From CAZMVY01 sp964653435 (lineage in GTDB: Bacteria; Planctomycetota; Phycisphaerae; UBA1845; PWPN01): DNA of 64,000 nt. The notes below the pieces were generated by a model that was not told the origin of the DNA, made no database searches, and saw only the letters and a list, made by a program, of their open reading frames with translations. Where the stretch lies: contig CAZZFA010000002.1 of NCBI GenBank assembly GCA_964653435.1, forward strand, positions 1 through 64,000, in the 5' to 3' direction. The translations under genes were made by a program, and so were the position numbers. Position 1 is the stretch's first letter. Every line of letters begins with the position of its first letter. Shown here one piece after another: positions 23,408-32,623 of the stretch.

Positions 23408-25339
23408 TTACTCAAAGCTCACGTCGAACCGCCGGGCCCACTCGATCAGGTTGATCCACCGCCAGACCCGCATGCTGAAGTGGTCGCCGGTCGCCTTGTA
23501 CTCATTCCATACTCTCACGGCCTCATCGAGGTTCAGGGCGCCGATCCGGGCGGCGGTTTCGCTTCGCAGCGTTCGCTCGACCCACGGGTACAGGGCCGCC
23601 ATCCACCCCCGCTCCGGCGTGACGAAGCCGAGCTTGTCGCGGCGGTCGAGGACCGTGTCGGGGACGATCCCCCGCATCGCCGCGCGGAACACCGCCTTCG
23701 ACGTGCCGTCAGGGGCGATAATATACTCCTCGGGCAGCGAGAAGAGGAACTCCACGAATTTCGGCGTGAGGAATGGCACGCGGCTCTCGATCGAGAAGGC
23801 CATCGAGTTGCGGTCCTCGTACCGCAGCAGGTGCGGCAGGTTCTGCGACATCAGGCTCCGATACAGGTGGCCCTTGAGGACGTCGCGCGTCCTCGAATAG
23901 TTGATCGCCATGCCCTGCACGCCGCGGTCCTGAAACCACGCGGCGTTCATCCAGGAGGGCATCAGATCCTTGCCGACCCACCGCCGCGCCCCGGCCTGCC
24001 AGCGTTGCGGGAGAAGATACTCGCCGCTCCAGGCCAGCAGCCAACGCTTGCCGGCCCCGGGCCACTTCGACGCCCGGCGCAGGAAGCGCGCCGCCTGCAC
24101 CCACCGGCCCTGCCGGATCAGCGACGCCAGGCGGGCGGCCAGGTAAAACCGATATCCGCCCAGGATTTCGTCGGCGCCCTGGCCGTCGAGCATTACCTTG
24201 ATTCCCGCCTCGCGGGCCAGCCGGAAGACCCGGTATTGTGCGTAGATTCGTGTGCTGCCGAACGGCTCATCCTGGCTGTAGATCAGGGCATCGAGGTCTG
24301 CGAGAAGCTCTTCGGGGACCGGCCGGACCTTGTGCGTCACGGCCCCGGCCGCCTCTGTCACGACATCGACCCAGCGCTCCTCACTGACCGCCTCGTCGTC
24401 GGCGACATAGCTGAAGGTGTGCAGATCCAGGTCTTTGCCGCCGAGTTGCCGCATCGCCATGACGATGGCCGACGAGTCGATGCCGCCGGAGAGGGCCGTG
24501 CCCACCGGCACATCGCTGCGCAGGTGCAGCCGCATGTTCTCGAGGAAAAGCTCGCGGGTCCGGCGGGCGGCCTGCTCGAACGACACATCCGCGCGGGTCG
24601 TCGGATCGACGTCCCAGTAGCGGACCGGTTCGGCGTCGTCGAGCTTGTCCAGCCGGATCTGGAGGTAGTGGGCGGGCGGAACCTGCCGCACGTCTTTCAG
24701 GAACGTCTCGCCCCCGTGGTCGGTGTAGCCGTACCGGAGATACTGGTACAGCCGCTCCGGGTTGATCCGCCGCGGCCGGTCGGCGAATTCGAGCAGGACC
24801 TTCAGCTCGGAGGCGAAGGCAAACCGCCCCTTGTTCACCACGTAGTAGAGCGGCTTGATCCCGAAGAAATCGCGGGCCAGCAGGAGGCGGCGCTCCCGCG
24901 TGTCCAGGATGGCAAACGCGAACATCCCCACCAGTCGCGGCAGCGCGGCCGTGCCCCACCGGGCACAGGCCGTCAGCAGCACCTCCGTATCCGAGCGGGA
25001 GCGGAACGTGTGCCCGAGCCCCTCGAGCTCCTCGCGAAGCTCGACGTAGTTGTAGATCTCGCCGTTGAAAACGATGTAGTACCGCCCGTCCGCGCTGCCC
25101 ATCGGCTGCCGGCCGGCCTCGGTCAGATCGATGATCGAGAGCCTTCGGTGCACCAGCGCCGCCTCGGCGTCGGGCAGGTCGTCTCTCCAGTCCCGGGCCG
25201 GCCTTACGCCCGAGCGCCAGTAGAGAAGGCAGCCGTGGTCGTCCGGGCCGCGGTGCGCCAGCTTCCGCAGCGCGAGCGGGACGAACGCGCGATCCACGCG
25301 GTCGGGAGGAGACACGATCAGGCCGGCGATCCCACACAT
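23408..25339 (-). CDS. asnB: Asparagine synthase (glutamine-hydrolysing) / EPS amidotransferase
   Basis: A 643-residue class II amidotransferase. After Met the catalytic Cys2 begins MCGIAGL; the glutaminase domain contains HRGPDDHG and NGEIYNY; the synthetase domain has the PP-loop ALSGGIDSSAIVMAM and LDGQGADEILGGY. It transfers glutamine-derived ammonia to a carboxylate using ATP. In EPS loci (for example exosortase-associated amidotransferases) homologues are thought to amidate uronic acids of the polysaccharide rather than aspartate. The gene lies seven bases from the deacetylase gene in the same operon, which supports a role in polymer modification. Confidence 0.9.
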   Translation of the reverse strand: MCGIAGLIVSPPDRVDRAFVPLALRKLAHRGPDDHGCLLYWRSGVRPARDWRDDLPDAEAALVHRRLSIIDLTEAGRQPMGSADGRYYIVFNGEIYNYVELREELEGLGHTFRSRSDTEVLLTACARWGTAALPRLVGMFAFAILDTRERRLLLARDFFGIKPLYYVVNKGRFAFASELKVLLEFADRPRRINPERLYQYLRYGYTDHGGETFLKDVRQVPPAHYLQIRLDKLDDAEPVRYWDVDPTTRADVSFEQAARRTRELFLENMRLHLRSDVPVGTALSGGIDSSAIVMAMRQLGGKDLDLHTFSYVADDEAVSEERWVDVVTEAAGAVTHKVRPVPEELLADLDALIYSQDEPFGSTRIYAQYRVFRLAREAGIKVMLDGQGADEILGGYRFYLAARLASLIRQGRWVQAARFLRRASKWPGAGKRWLLAWSGEYLLPQRWQAGARRWVGKDLMPSWMNAAWFQDRGVQGMAINYSRTRDVLKGHLYRSLMSQNLPHLLRYEDRNSMAFSIESRVPFLTPKFVEFLFSLPEEYIIAPDGTSKAVFRAAMRGIVPDTVLDRRDKLGFVTPERGWMAALYPWVERTLRSETAARIGALNLDEAVRVWNEYKATGDHFSMRVWRWINLIEWARRFDVSFE

Positions 25340-25345
25340 GCGCCG

Positions 25346-26146
25346 CTACAGCCGTCGTAAGAGGTCGTATCGGCCGTCCAGTTTCATCCGGAAACGCTTC
25401 AGGTCGTCCGTCGGGTGAATGCCCGTCCGGGGCAACTCGTACAGGTCGCACCGCGCCGACAGCGGCCCGCCCATCATCGTACAGCCTGCCCGGTAGCCCG
25501 CTTCCGCCAGCAGCGGCCGCGTCCAGTCCGCGAACGCGTCGGCGTGCCCCTTCGGATAGGCGAAGCTGTACACCGGTCCGCCGAGCCTCTCCTCCAGGAG
25601 CTTCTTCGGCAGCGTGATCTCCTCGCGGGCCCGCTCGCGGTCCTGTCGGGCCACCATCACATGCCGGTGCGAGTGGGCGCCGATCTCGAACCCCGCCGCC
25701 GCCATCTCGCGCAGGTCCGTCCACGAGAGAAACTCGGTGTCCCGATACTCCGCCAGCCCCTCCGTGGACGGCGTCTGTCGCGATTCGCCGACCCCGGCCG
25801 TGGCCACGAAAAAAGTCGCGGTCATGCCATAGCGCTCGAGGATCGGGCACACGATCGTCCGGTTGTTCGCGCAGCCGTCGTCGAACGTCAGGACGACCGT
25901 CCGCTTGCGGCCGGCGATCGCCGGCCACCCGTCGACCAGATCGCATACGCGACAACTCGCATAGTCCTGCTCGGCCAGGTAGCGGATCTGCTCCTCGAAC
26001 GCCTCCGGGGGCATGTGGACCATCGTATTCGGGTGCGCCTGAACGCTGTGGAACGTGAGGATGCGAAGCGACTCGTTCCTTCTTCGCAGCCGACCGAGGC
26101 TGCCGGCAACGGCGTACCGGATCGCGAGCTTGGTGCGGATGTTCAT
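25346..26146 (-). CDS. Polysaccharide deacetylase (NodB fold)
   Basis: A 266-residue carbohydrate esterase 4-type deacetylase: LTFDDGCANN (Asp89/Asp90), EIGAHSHRHV with the metal-binding His pair (158/162), and a C-terminal YSFAYPKG motif. No signal peptide is evident, though a short basic N-terminus precedes the fold. It removes acetyl groups from N-acetyl sugars. It is the second deacetylase in the operon, distinct from the DUF3473-type enzyme at the far end. Start ATG at 26146 lies just after the GT2 stop (26151). Confidence 0.87.
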   Translation of the reverse strand: MNIRTKLAIRYAVAGSLGRLRRRNESLRILTFHSVQAHPNTMVHMPPEAFEEQIRYLAEQDYASCRVCDLVDGWPAIAGRKRTVVLTFDDGCANNRTIVCPILERYGMTATFFVATAGVGESRQTPSTEGLAEYRDTEFLSWTDLREMAAAGFEIGAHSHRHVMVARQDRERAREEITLPKKLLEERLGGPVYSFAYPKGHADAFADWTRPLLAEAGYRAGCTMMGGPLSARCDLYELPRTGIHPTDDLKRFRMKLDGRYDLLRRL

Positions 26147-26150
26147 CGCG

Positions 26151-27047
26151 TCAGGCTCGCTTGAGAGGAACCTCGACCCGGGCGACCTGCTCCAGGGCCT
26201 CCTTCATCAGCCGGACATCTTCGGGGCCGGGTGCCGTCATCCCGGCGGACACCAGGCCGGTCTTGCTGCCGACGGCGAGCTTGACGGCCCACAGGATCGG
26301 CCGCGGCGCCAGCGTGGCCAGCCCGAACAGCGTCGTGAACGGGATGCCCATGCGAAACCCGTTGCGGATCAGCGTCATGGCTTTGTACCAGGCCGATTTG
26401 GTCAGCTTCGTCCACGAGCGCGTGTGGCCCACGAAGCGGTAGATATAGAGGGGCTCGGCGACGTTGGAGAACCGGCTTTCCAGATGCGACCGGAAGTACA
26501 GGTCGAATTCGTATCCGGAGATGCCCACGCGCGGGTCGATCCTCCACCTCTTCCACCACTCGGTCTTGCCCATCAGCGCGCCGAACGTCAGGGGAAAGAA
26601 CAACGACGGGTGCCGGACGATCTCCGCGTGGCTCGTGACCGGGCGCCGGACACTGAGGCAGTTCAATTCGACGTCGGTGATAAACGTGCCGGTCCCGAGC
26701 ACGTCCACCTCGGGGGCGGCCTCCAGGGCGGCGACCTGCTTCTCCAGCCGGGTCGGCACGATGATGTCATCCGCATCCATTCGCGCGATCCACGTTCCGC
26801 GGGCCATGTCGATGGCCCGGTTGATTGTCGTCGGTGCGCCGAGGTTGCGCTCGTTCCTCGCAATGCGGACCCGCGGGTCGTCGATCCGCTGCAGGTACTC
26901 CCACGAGCCGTCCGTGGAGCCGTCGTCGATCGCCAGCAGCTCCCAGTCGGTGAACGTCTGGGCAAAGATGGATTGAACGGCCGGCCCGAGGTAGGCGCCG
27001 GGGTTGTACACCGGCATGACGATGCTGATCGCCGGATGCTTGCTCAT
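26151..27047 (-). CDS. Glycosyltransferase family 2
   Basis: A 298-residue GT-A enzyme. ISIVMPVYNPGAYLGPAVQS starts the nucleotide-binding fold; LAIDDGSTDGSWEYL and ARMDADDIIVPTRLEKQV contain the donor-binding Asp and the D-x-D motif (DADD). A C-terminal hydrophobic stretch (TLFGLATLAPRPILWAVKL) may associate with the membrane. ATG at 27047 has GGAGG six bases upstream. It probably adds a sugar to the lipid-linked repeat unit; the donor is unknown. Confidence 0.9.
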   Translation of the reverse strand: MSKHPAISIVMPVYNPGAYLGPAVQSIFAQTFTDWELLAIDDGSTDGSWEYLQRIDDPRVRIARNERNLGAPTTINRAIDMARGTWIARMDADDIIVPTRLEKQVAALEAAPEVDVLGTGTFITDVELNCLSVRRPVTSHAEIVRHPSLFFPLTFGALMGKTEWWKRWRIDPRVGISGYEFDLYFRSHLESRFSNVAEPLYIYRFVGHTRSWTKLTKSAWYKAMTLIRNGFRMGIPFTTLFGLATLAPRPILWAVKLAVGSKTGLVSAGMTAPGPEDVRLMKEALEQVARVEVPLKRA

Positions 27048-27124
27048 GTTGCCTCCGTGGTCCGATGCCGTATCGAATGCGGCTCCGCTCGGGACCTCCT
27101 GCCGCGCCTCGCCGGGTTCGGGCG

Positions 27125-28423
27125 TCAACCTCCGGCGGCCGCCGGCGCGCCGGTCGCTGCGGTCGCCGGTCGAGTCGGCCCTTCCCATCTCAGGTACGCT
27201 GCGGCGTTCGGCAGGTCCCGGGCGGCCGCCACGAGACGTTCGGCCAGGGCCACGTAGCCGAACCGCTCCCGGTTGACCGCCGCCCGTCGGGTTCGTGCCT
27301 CCCACGAGCTCAGCGGCTTGCCCTCGACGAACGCGGCGGCCGTTTCCGTCACGAGCCGCCGGAGTGCATCATAATCGGCGTCGCGGAAATAGCGACCCGT
27401 TTCCGGATCGATCACCAGGTGGGATGCGGTGGGGCTGTCCGTCAGGATCATGTATACGCCCGTGCCCATCGCCTCCTGGATCGTCACCGACGGCTGCATG
27501 TACCAGACGCCGAAGTCGGCCGCGTTGTACAGCCGCGGCAGCTCCTCGCGGCTGGCGAACGGCAGGCAGAGGAAGCGGTCCTTGCAGCCGGTCTGCCCGA
27601 TGAGCGAAAGGATTCGCTCGCACTCCGGGTCGCCCGGGCGGATGCCGATCAGCATCGGGCGCAGCCGCGGGACCTGCCGGATGGCGGCGGCCATCACGGA
27701 GACCCAGATATCCAGCCGCTTGATGGGCGTGATCTTGCAGGAGTACAGGCCGACCACCTCGTCGGGCGCCACGCCCAGACGCCGGCGTTCGGCCTGCCGC
27801 GCCTCGGCGTCGGGGAAGAAGACCTCCGGATCGAAGCCCAGTGCCGAGAGCCAGCACCGGGCCCGCAGCCGTTCCCGCTGCCGGCCCCATGCCGTCCGCC
27901 CCAGGATGAAATCGATCGTGTCGGGCGTCTGCATGAGCACGATGTCGCTTCGCTCGATGAACGTGCGGTAATGGCGGCGCTTGAACAGGAAGTAGGCGGC
28001 GTCGAGCGCCGCCCGCTTGAGCCGACCCGTGCCGCGCCGCTGGGCGCGGTTATCGCCGAATGTGCTGACCAGGACGCCGGGCAGTTCGTCCCGGCGGATG
28101 AACAGTTCGCCGGCGAACATGCTTCCCGGGTAGACGGCCAGCGTGAGTTCGGGCCGGAAGGCGACAACGTGCTCGAGGAGCCCGTCGCATCGCACCATGT
28201 TCCGCGGGAGCTTGTGTGCCGGCAGCCGAAGGAGCTCGCCGCCCCGATACTCGCTGAGTCCCTCGGGGAACGGTTCCGGGTAGTATTTCTCCAGCGTATA
28301 CGAGACGTAGCAGGACGCGAACACGCGGACCCGATGCCCCAGCGAGACCAGCGCGCTATACCACCCCGTCTCCTGGTATCCCATGTCCGTCACGAAATGT
28401 GGAGCGACAATCGCGATCCGCAT
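27125..28423 (-). CDS. Glycosyltransferase family 4-like protein
   Basis: A 432-residue GT-B enzyme. MRIAIVAPHFVTDMGYQETG begins the N-terminal domain, YSCKITPIKRLDIWV the C-terminal domain, and FGVWYMQPSVTIQEAMGTG carries the conserved donor-binding Glu region (here E in TIQEAMGTG). ATG at 28423 follows a GGAG about 12 bases upstream. The C-terminal 20 residues are Ala/Thr/Pro/Gly-rich and low in complexity, unlike the rest. It lies between the GT2 and polymerase genes. Confidence 0.85.
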   Translation of the reverse strand: MRIAIVAPHFVTDMGYQETGWYSALVSLGHRVRVFASCYVSYTLEKYYPEPFPEGLSEYRGGELLRLPAHKLPRNMVRCDGLLEHVVAFRPELTLAVYPGSMFAGELFIRRDELPGVLVSTFGDNRAQRRGTGRLKRAALDAAYFLFKRRHYRTFIERSDIVLMQTPDTIDFILGRTAWGRQRERLRARCWLSALGFDPEVFFPDAEARQAERRRLGVAPDEVVGLYSCKITPIKRLDIWVSVMAAAIRQVPRLRPMLIGIRPGDPECERILSLIGQTGCKDRFLCLPFASREELPRLYNAADFGVWYMQPSVTIQEAMGTGVYMILTDSPTASHLVIDPETGRYFRDADYDALRRLVTETAAAFVEGKPLSSWEARTRRAAVNRERFGYVALAERLVAAARDLPNAAAYLRWEGPTRPATAATGAPAAAGG

Positions 28424-28482
28424 GCCGGTTTGTTTCTCCGCCCCCCGTGCCCCCGGACGGCGCTGGCTGGCGCCGACGGGCC

Positions 28483-29925
28483 TCATACCCTTAAGCGTCC
28501 GTGCTCGATATAGCCCCACGAGGCGGGTCCCATCGGGGGTGATCCCGCATATCGACCCGCGGACGCCGCCAGGGACTCGTCCCCGCGCCCGTAGAAGTGG
28601 TTTCGCAGCCACCCGACCATGACCAGTGAGACGAGCAGGCCCTGGCCCAGGAAGAACTGCGTGATCCCTGCCGAAACGAAGGTCACCGTCCAGAGCGGAA
28701 TCTGAATCGCCTGCATCCACACGAGTTCGAGCCGCTTACCCGTCACGGCCCGCCGCATGATGAAGTTCTGGACGAACTGCGCCAGCCCGCCTCCCAGCAT
28801 CGAGTACACGAGGACGCCCATATAACTGAACTCGGCCCACCCGGTCCCGATGAACCCGCAATTGAGAAAGGTGCTGGTCCTCGGGTCGTGCGAGACGTAC
28901 CGGGCGACCATCAGTGGGATCATGGCGTTGCCCCGCCCGAGCAGGTCGCCGAGCACGAACGTGCCGCGGCCCCACGTGTGCGCTTCCACGGTGGGGAACA
29001 ACTCGAAGTAGTAGTACGTCACCTGCGCCGGCGCGGCAAACGCGCGGGTGAACATCGCGCTGTAGATCTGCGAACGCTCCATTGAGGCAGGATGGGTGGC
29101 TACCGCGACGGCCAGCGGCAGAGCAATGACAAGACCAACCCCCAGAAGTATCTTCCACGAGATCCGTCCGCGGATCAGCAGCGTGCCGGCCAAAAAGATC
29201 ATCGTGATCCGCGCGCCGGGCGACTTGTAGGCGTCCCACATGCCGAAAAACAGCGCGAAGAGAAAGCACAGGATGTACAGGACAAACCACTTGCTGTCGC
29301 CCGTCTGCTTGTTCCTCGTTTGGGCGGCCATCCCCAGCAGCGGTATGAACATGTACGTGGACCACCCGACCAGGTAGAAGACGAGCCGTATGCCGATGCC
29401 GATGATCCCGCCTTGGAGGGCTCCGGCGGCGACCTTGGCCTCGGTCTTGGCCGCCGCGATGCCCGCGAAGTCGTAAAGGTGCGTCAGCATGTAGATCAGT
29501 GGAATGCCGCCGACCAGAATGTATCGAAGCACCGCCGCAAGGAGGGTCACCCCCAGAAGAATCCCCAGCGGCACAAGCATCGCGTGCTCCCGTGGGGGCT
29601 CGATCGGGGCGCGAAGGTATTCCTTCAGATCAATGGCTGGCGCCGGGTACAGCAGGCGGCACAGGGCCATCCCGGCCAGCATGAAGAGCCCCGCGGAAAG
29701 GGTACCAAGCACGAAACGGTTGCTGGCCGTCTCGATCGGCTGCTGCGGCGCCAGAATCAGCGCCGGCAGGAGCAGCAGGATGAGGTATGCGGTAAACGCG
29801 ATCCCCGGAACACTCAGCCGGAACGGACTGAGTTGCCGCCAAGCAAGCGCCAGGACCCCGAAGTAGGCCACAAGTGCCGCCCAGCCGAGCACCAGGATTC
29901 CGGTATCTACGCTTGCCAGCATCAT
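28483..29925 (-). CDS. O-antigen/EPS polymerase-like membrane protein (Wzy type)
   Basis: A 480-residue protein with about eleven to twelve transmembrane segments and no soluble domain, the layout of Wzy/O-antigen polymerases that join lipid-linked repeat units in the periplasm. A large loop between about residues 290 and 385 contains polar and aromatic residues (YYYFELFPTVEAHTWGRGTF) as expected of the catalytic loop. Wzy sequences are too divergent for a firm call. It is the first gene of the long minus-strand EPS operon that ends at 13535. Confidence 0.68.
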   Translation of the reverse strand: MMLASVDTGILVLGWAALVAYFGVLALAWRQLSPFRLSVPGIAFTAYLILLLLPALILAPQQPIETASNRFVLGTLSAGLFMLAGMALCRLLYPAPAIDLKEYLRAPIEPPREHAMLVPLGILLGVTLLAAVLRYILVGGIPLIYMLTHLYDFAGIAAAKTEAKVAAGALQGGIIGIGIRLVFYLVGWSTYMFIPLLGMAAQTRNKQTGDSKWFVLYILCFLFALFFGMWDAYKSPGARITMIFLAGTLLIRGRISWKILLGVGLVIALPLAVAVATHPASMERSQIYSAMFTRAFAAPAQVTYYYFELFPTVEAHTWGRGTFVLGDLLGRGNAMIPLMVARYVSHDPRTSTFLNCGFIGTGWAEFSYMGVLVYSMLGGGLAQFVQNFIMRRAVTGKRLELVWMQAIQIPLWTVTFVSAGITQFFLGQGLLVSLVMVGWLRNHFYGRGDESLAASAGRYAGSPPMGPASWGYIEHGRLRV

Positions 29926-30149
29926 GCGATCGCCTCAGCTTCCTCCCGAATCCTACCGCCCGGGGCGCGCAAAGTACATCGGATTCGTCTGCCCTGCGAC
30001 AATTCCCCGCTGCCGTAAGACCATGTCTACGGATAAGTTAGATCGGCAAGGCTCCTGCTGAACCTTGAGTTGCAGCCTGCCTTTCCTATGCCCTCTACCC
30101 CCGCTGGCGAGCAGAGGTTCACGAGTTCTCGCGGCTTTGATGAATTCTC

Positions 30150-31487
30150 TTACCTCTTTTCCTGTTCATGGATCACCCCGTATTCCCCGATACGGCGCCG
30201 TGCCTGGACGTTCAGTTCCTCCACGATCGTCCCGAACGTCTTGGATGGGAGACGGACATCCCCGCCCCGCAACGTCCGCATCGTCGATCCGAGACATCGG
30301 CTGCCCACGGCCACGGAAGTATCGAAACCCCGAACGGCTTCCGGCTGCGTCGTCGCTCTGTTCGTAGCGGCGCGGACCGTGAGAGCATGCGTATCGTCGA
30401 TTTCGGAATTGAGGAGTTCGCCAAACGCCATCACCGGTCGCCGCCCCTGCACTTGCCAGTCATATTCCGCATGAGCCGTAAAAACGCTGTCCGTGACGCG
30501 GTAGTTCTCCGCTCGATCGACATTGATAATTGCCTCGGCCGCGTCGAGACGACAGCCGCGTACGATCACTCCGTAGGACGCGCCGACCCCTCGCAGGAAG
30601 TTCCTGGCGCCGTAGGTTTCCGACACTACGTGATCCAGAAGGATCTGCTGTACCTTGCCGCGCCGGTCGTCCAGCAGCATGCCCGCCAGTCCGCCCGTCT
30701 CCGGCCGCGCCGGGTCCGCAGCCTTGTTTCCCCACATCCCCCCGTAAAAAGCGATGTCGTGCGTCGGACCCTGCACGATGACGTTGCACTCGTGCCCCGT
30801 CCGCCCGTATACGTTGAACTGGCATCCGAAGAACAGATTGTCCGAGGCGCTGCCCCCCGCGATCTCGCCGTAGGGGCTATCGATTTCCAACTGCGGCGAG
30901 TACTCGCCCGCCAGGATCAGGCAATGGGCCCGCGGCTTGTCCCCCGTGATCCAATAGCAGTTCATGTACCGGTTCACCTCGCTCGCGATGGACACCTCGC
31001 AGGCAAGTGAATAATCGCCGCTGATCTCCATCCCCTCGAAGTAGTGCTCGCCGGCGCCGGACCGATCACCCCGCCGTGCCAGAAGCAGTCCGCACCGGGC
31101 CGTGTGGCACCGGATCGCGAGGTGTCGCAGACTGCACCTCGTCGCGCCCGTCATGTCTATGACCGGCCAACGGCTTCCCGGCGGGAACGACGCCGTGATG
31201 ATCGTCGATCGCCCCTCGCCGACGATGCTGACGTAGCTCCGTCCTCGCAGATTCAACGGCTTGTCCAGTGTGTAGACCGCGCGCTGCAGGTAGATGGTTC
31301 CGCCCGCCTTGGCATCGAGCGAATCTACCGCCGCCTGCAACGTCGGAAATGTCCGCGCCCCGGGGCCGATCCCGATAACCGGCCGGGGCGAGGGATTCTG
31401 CGCCCACGTGGGTGATGTCGCAACGAGCATTGCGATCGTTCGCAGTAGCATCCGGGACCTCGCGCTCATGCTTATGTGGTCGTTCAT
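30150..31487 (-). CDS. Secreted right-handed beta-helix-like protein
   Basis: A 445-residue protein with an N-terminal signal peptide (hydrophobic run in 'MLLRTIAMLVATSPTWA', cleavage after TWA). FPTLQAAVDSLDAKAGGTIYL is the typical entry strand of pectate-lyase-like beta-helices, and the protein continues in short strand-turn repeats (ISGDY, FFGCQFNVYG, VIVRGCRLDAAEAIINVD). It may bind or cleave a polysaccharide outside the cell; no lyase catalytic residues are visible. ATG at 31487 has AAGG upstream; ATG at 31535 would extend the N-terminus ahead of the signal. It lies 225 bases upstream of the EPS operon and on the same strand, so it may belong with it. Confidence 0.72.
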   Translation of the reverse strand: MNDHISMSARSRMLLRTIAMLVATSPTWAQNPSPRPVIGIGPGARTFPTLQAAVDSLDAKAGGTIYLQRAVYTLDKPLNLRGRSYVSIVGEGRSTIITASFPPGSRWPVIDMTGATRCSLRHLAIRCHTARCGLLLARRGDRSGAGEHYFEGMEISGDYSLACEVSIASEVNRYMNCYWITGDKPRAHCLILAGEYSPQLEIDSPYGEIAGGSASDNLFFGCQFNVYGRTGHECNVIVQGPTHDIAFYGGMWGNKAADPARPETGGLAGMLLDDRRGKVQQILLDHVVSETYGARNFLRGVGASYGVIVRGCRLDAAEAIINVDRAENYRVTDSVFTAHAEYDWQVQGRRPVMAFGELLNSEIDDTHALTVRAATNRATTQPEAVRGFDTSVAVGSRCLGSTMRTLRGGDVRLPSKTFGTIVEELNVQARRRIGEYGVIHEQEKR

Positions 31488-31914
31488 CGTCGGGCCTTTT
31501 TCAACGCCGAGCGCCCCGGGAGCCTCCTCGTCCACACGGGCTTACGGCGTCGCAGCGTGCACCATTCCCCCGCAACGTACTCCAAATCCTCCCGTTCACT
31601 GGCGGCACCCGCCCCGTGGCCGTCGCGGTTACGGTCTTCCGGCGTCGCCCTCTACTGGTTTAGTCGGAAGGCGTGCCGCGTCAACTTGCGGATCAGATTT
31701 GCCGAGAGGGTCATCGGAACAGCAGACCGCTCGCGCGACGACACAGGCCACCGTCCCGCGGCAGGTGAGCCGGGATTGGCGTGCGCGTCTTGCCGTACCC
31801 GCGCGACGGCAAGCGAGGGCTTTGCGTTCCTTACGGGAGGTTCGGATAATCAGATCGTGGGACCAAGCGAGTCTCGGTACGGCGCATGTCCTGCGAGGCC
31901 GACGAGGTATTCCC
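31488..31914. other. Divergent intergenic region between beta-helix gene and two-component system
   Basis: About 427 bases with no supported gene; the frames that read through it are arginine-rich and unconserved. It holds the response-regulator promoter (31822-31850) and must contain the beta-helix gene promoter, which I could not identify with confidence. Confidence 0.6.
31822..31850 (+). promoter_or_regulatory. Sigma70-like promoter of the two-component operon
   Basis: TTGCGT (31822-31827) and GATAAT (31845-31850) are spaced by 17 bases. The predicted start near 31857 leaves about 58 bases of leader to the GTG at 31915, which has GAGGT upstream. This supports the GTG start over any upstream start in the same open frame. 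Confidence 0.6.
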
Positions 31915-32598
31915 GTGCGGTTGCTGGTCGTCGAAGACAATCCCAGAATGGCGGAACTGATTGGCCAGGGCTTCAGGCAGCTCGGGTACGCGGTGGACAT
32001 CGCCGAACGGGGCCGTGAGGCCGAAGAGCAGGCCCTCCATCAGGCGTACGACGTGATCATCCTCGATATCATGCTCCCGGATAAGGATGGTGTTCAGGTC
32101 TGCCGGGACCTTCGCCGGCAGGGGGTCGACACCCCGATCCTCATGCTGACGGCGCTCTCCACGACCCGGGACAAGGTCGGCGCCTTCGACGCCGGCGCGG
32201 ATGACTATCTCGCCAAGCCCTTCGAATTCGACGAGCTCTTCGCGCGGGTGAGGGCGCTGCTGCGAAGGGGCCGCCCCCAGGAAGGAGCCACCCTGCGGAT
32301 CGAAGACGTTGAGATGGACCTGCTCGCCCATCGGGTGACCCGGGGCGGCGAGCGGATCAAACTCAGCAACCGGGAGTTCGCGCTGCTCGAATACTTCATG
32401 CGCAACCCGAACCGCGTTCTCAGCCGCATCGCGATCGCCGAACACGTCTGGGACACGGCCTTCTCGGGCGAGAGCAACGTGATCGATGTGTACGTCGGCC
32501 TCCTGCGGCGCAAGCTCGATCGCGACGCCGGCAGGAAGCTGATCCATACGGTGATCGGCCGTGGCTACTACTTCGGGCCGACCCCGCCGGATTCCTGA
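31915..32598 (+). CDS. OmpR/PhoB-family response regulator
   Basis: A 227-residue two-domain regulator. The receiver has LLVVEDN (acidic pair), phosphoacceptor Asp51 in ILDIMLP, Thr79 in LMLTA and Lys101 in YLAKPF; the C-terminal winged helix has RIKLSNREFALLEYFMRNP and VIDVYVGLLRRKLD. It belongs to the CusR/CopR-like branch by sequence pattern. The start is GTG at 31915, nine bases after GAGGT and downstream of the promoter; the open frame extends 207 codons further but is not conserved. The histidine kinase gene follows 25 bases downstream. Confidence 0.92.
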   Translation: MRLLVVEDNPRMAELIGQGFRQLGYAVDIAERGREAEEQALHQAYDVIILDIMLPDKDGVQVCRDLRRQGVDTPILMLTALSTTRDKVGAFDAGADDYLAKPFEFDELFARVRALLRRGRPQEGATLRIEDVEMDLLAHRVTRGGERIKLSNREFALLEYFMRNPNRVLSRIAIAEHVWDTAFSGESNVIDVYVGLLRRKLDRDAGRKLIHTVIGRGYYFGPTPPDS

Positions 32599-32623
32599 GG
32601 GCCTTGCCGGGCGTCGTTGGCTC

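Noticed and set aside
21167..25360. 1397-codon plus-strand open frame
   Set aside because: It is antisense to the two-domain oxidoreductase and asparagine synthase genes, both of which have full sets of catalytic motifs. Long antisense frames are common in DNA with high GC at third codon positions.
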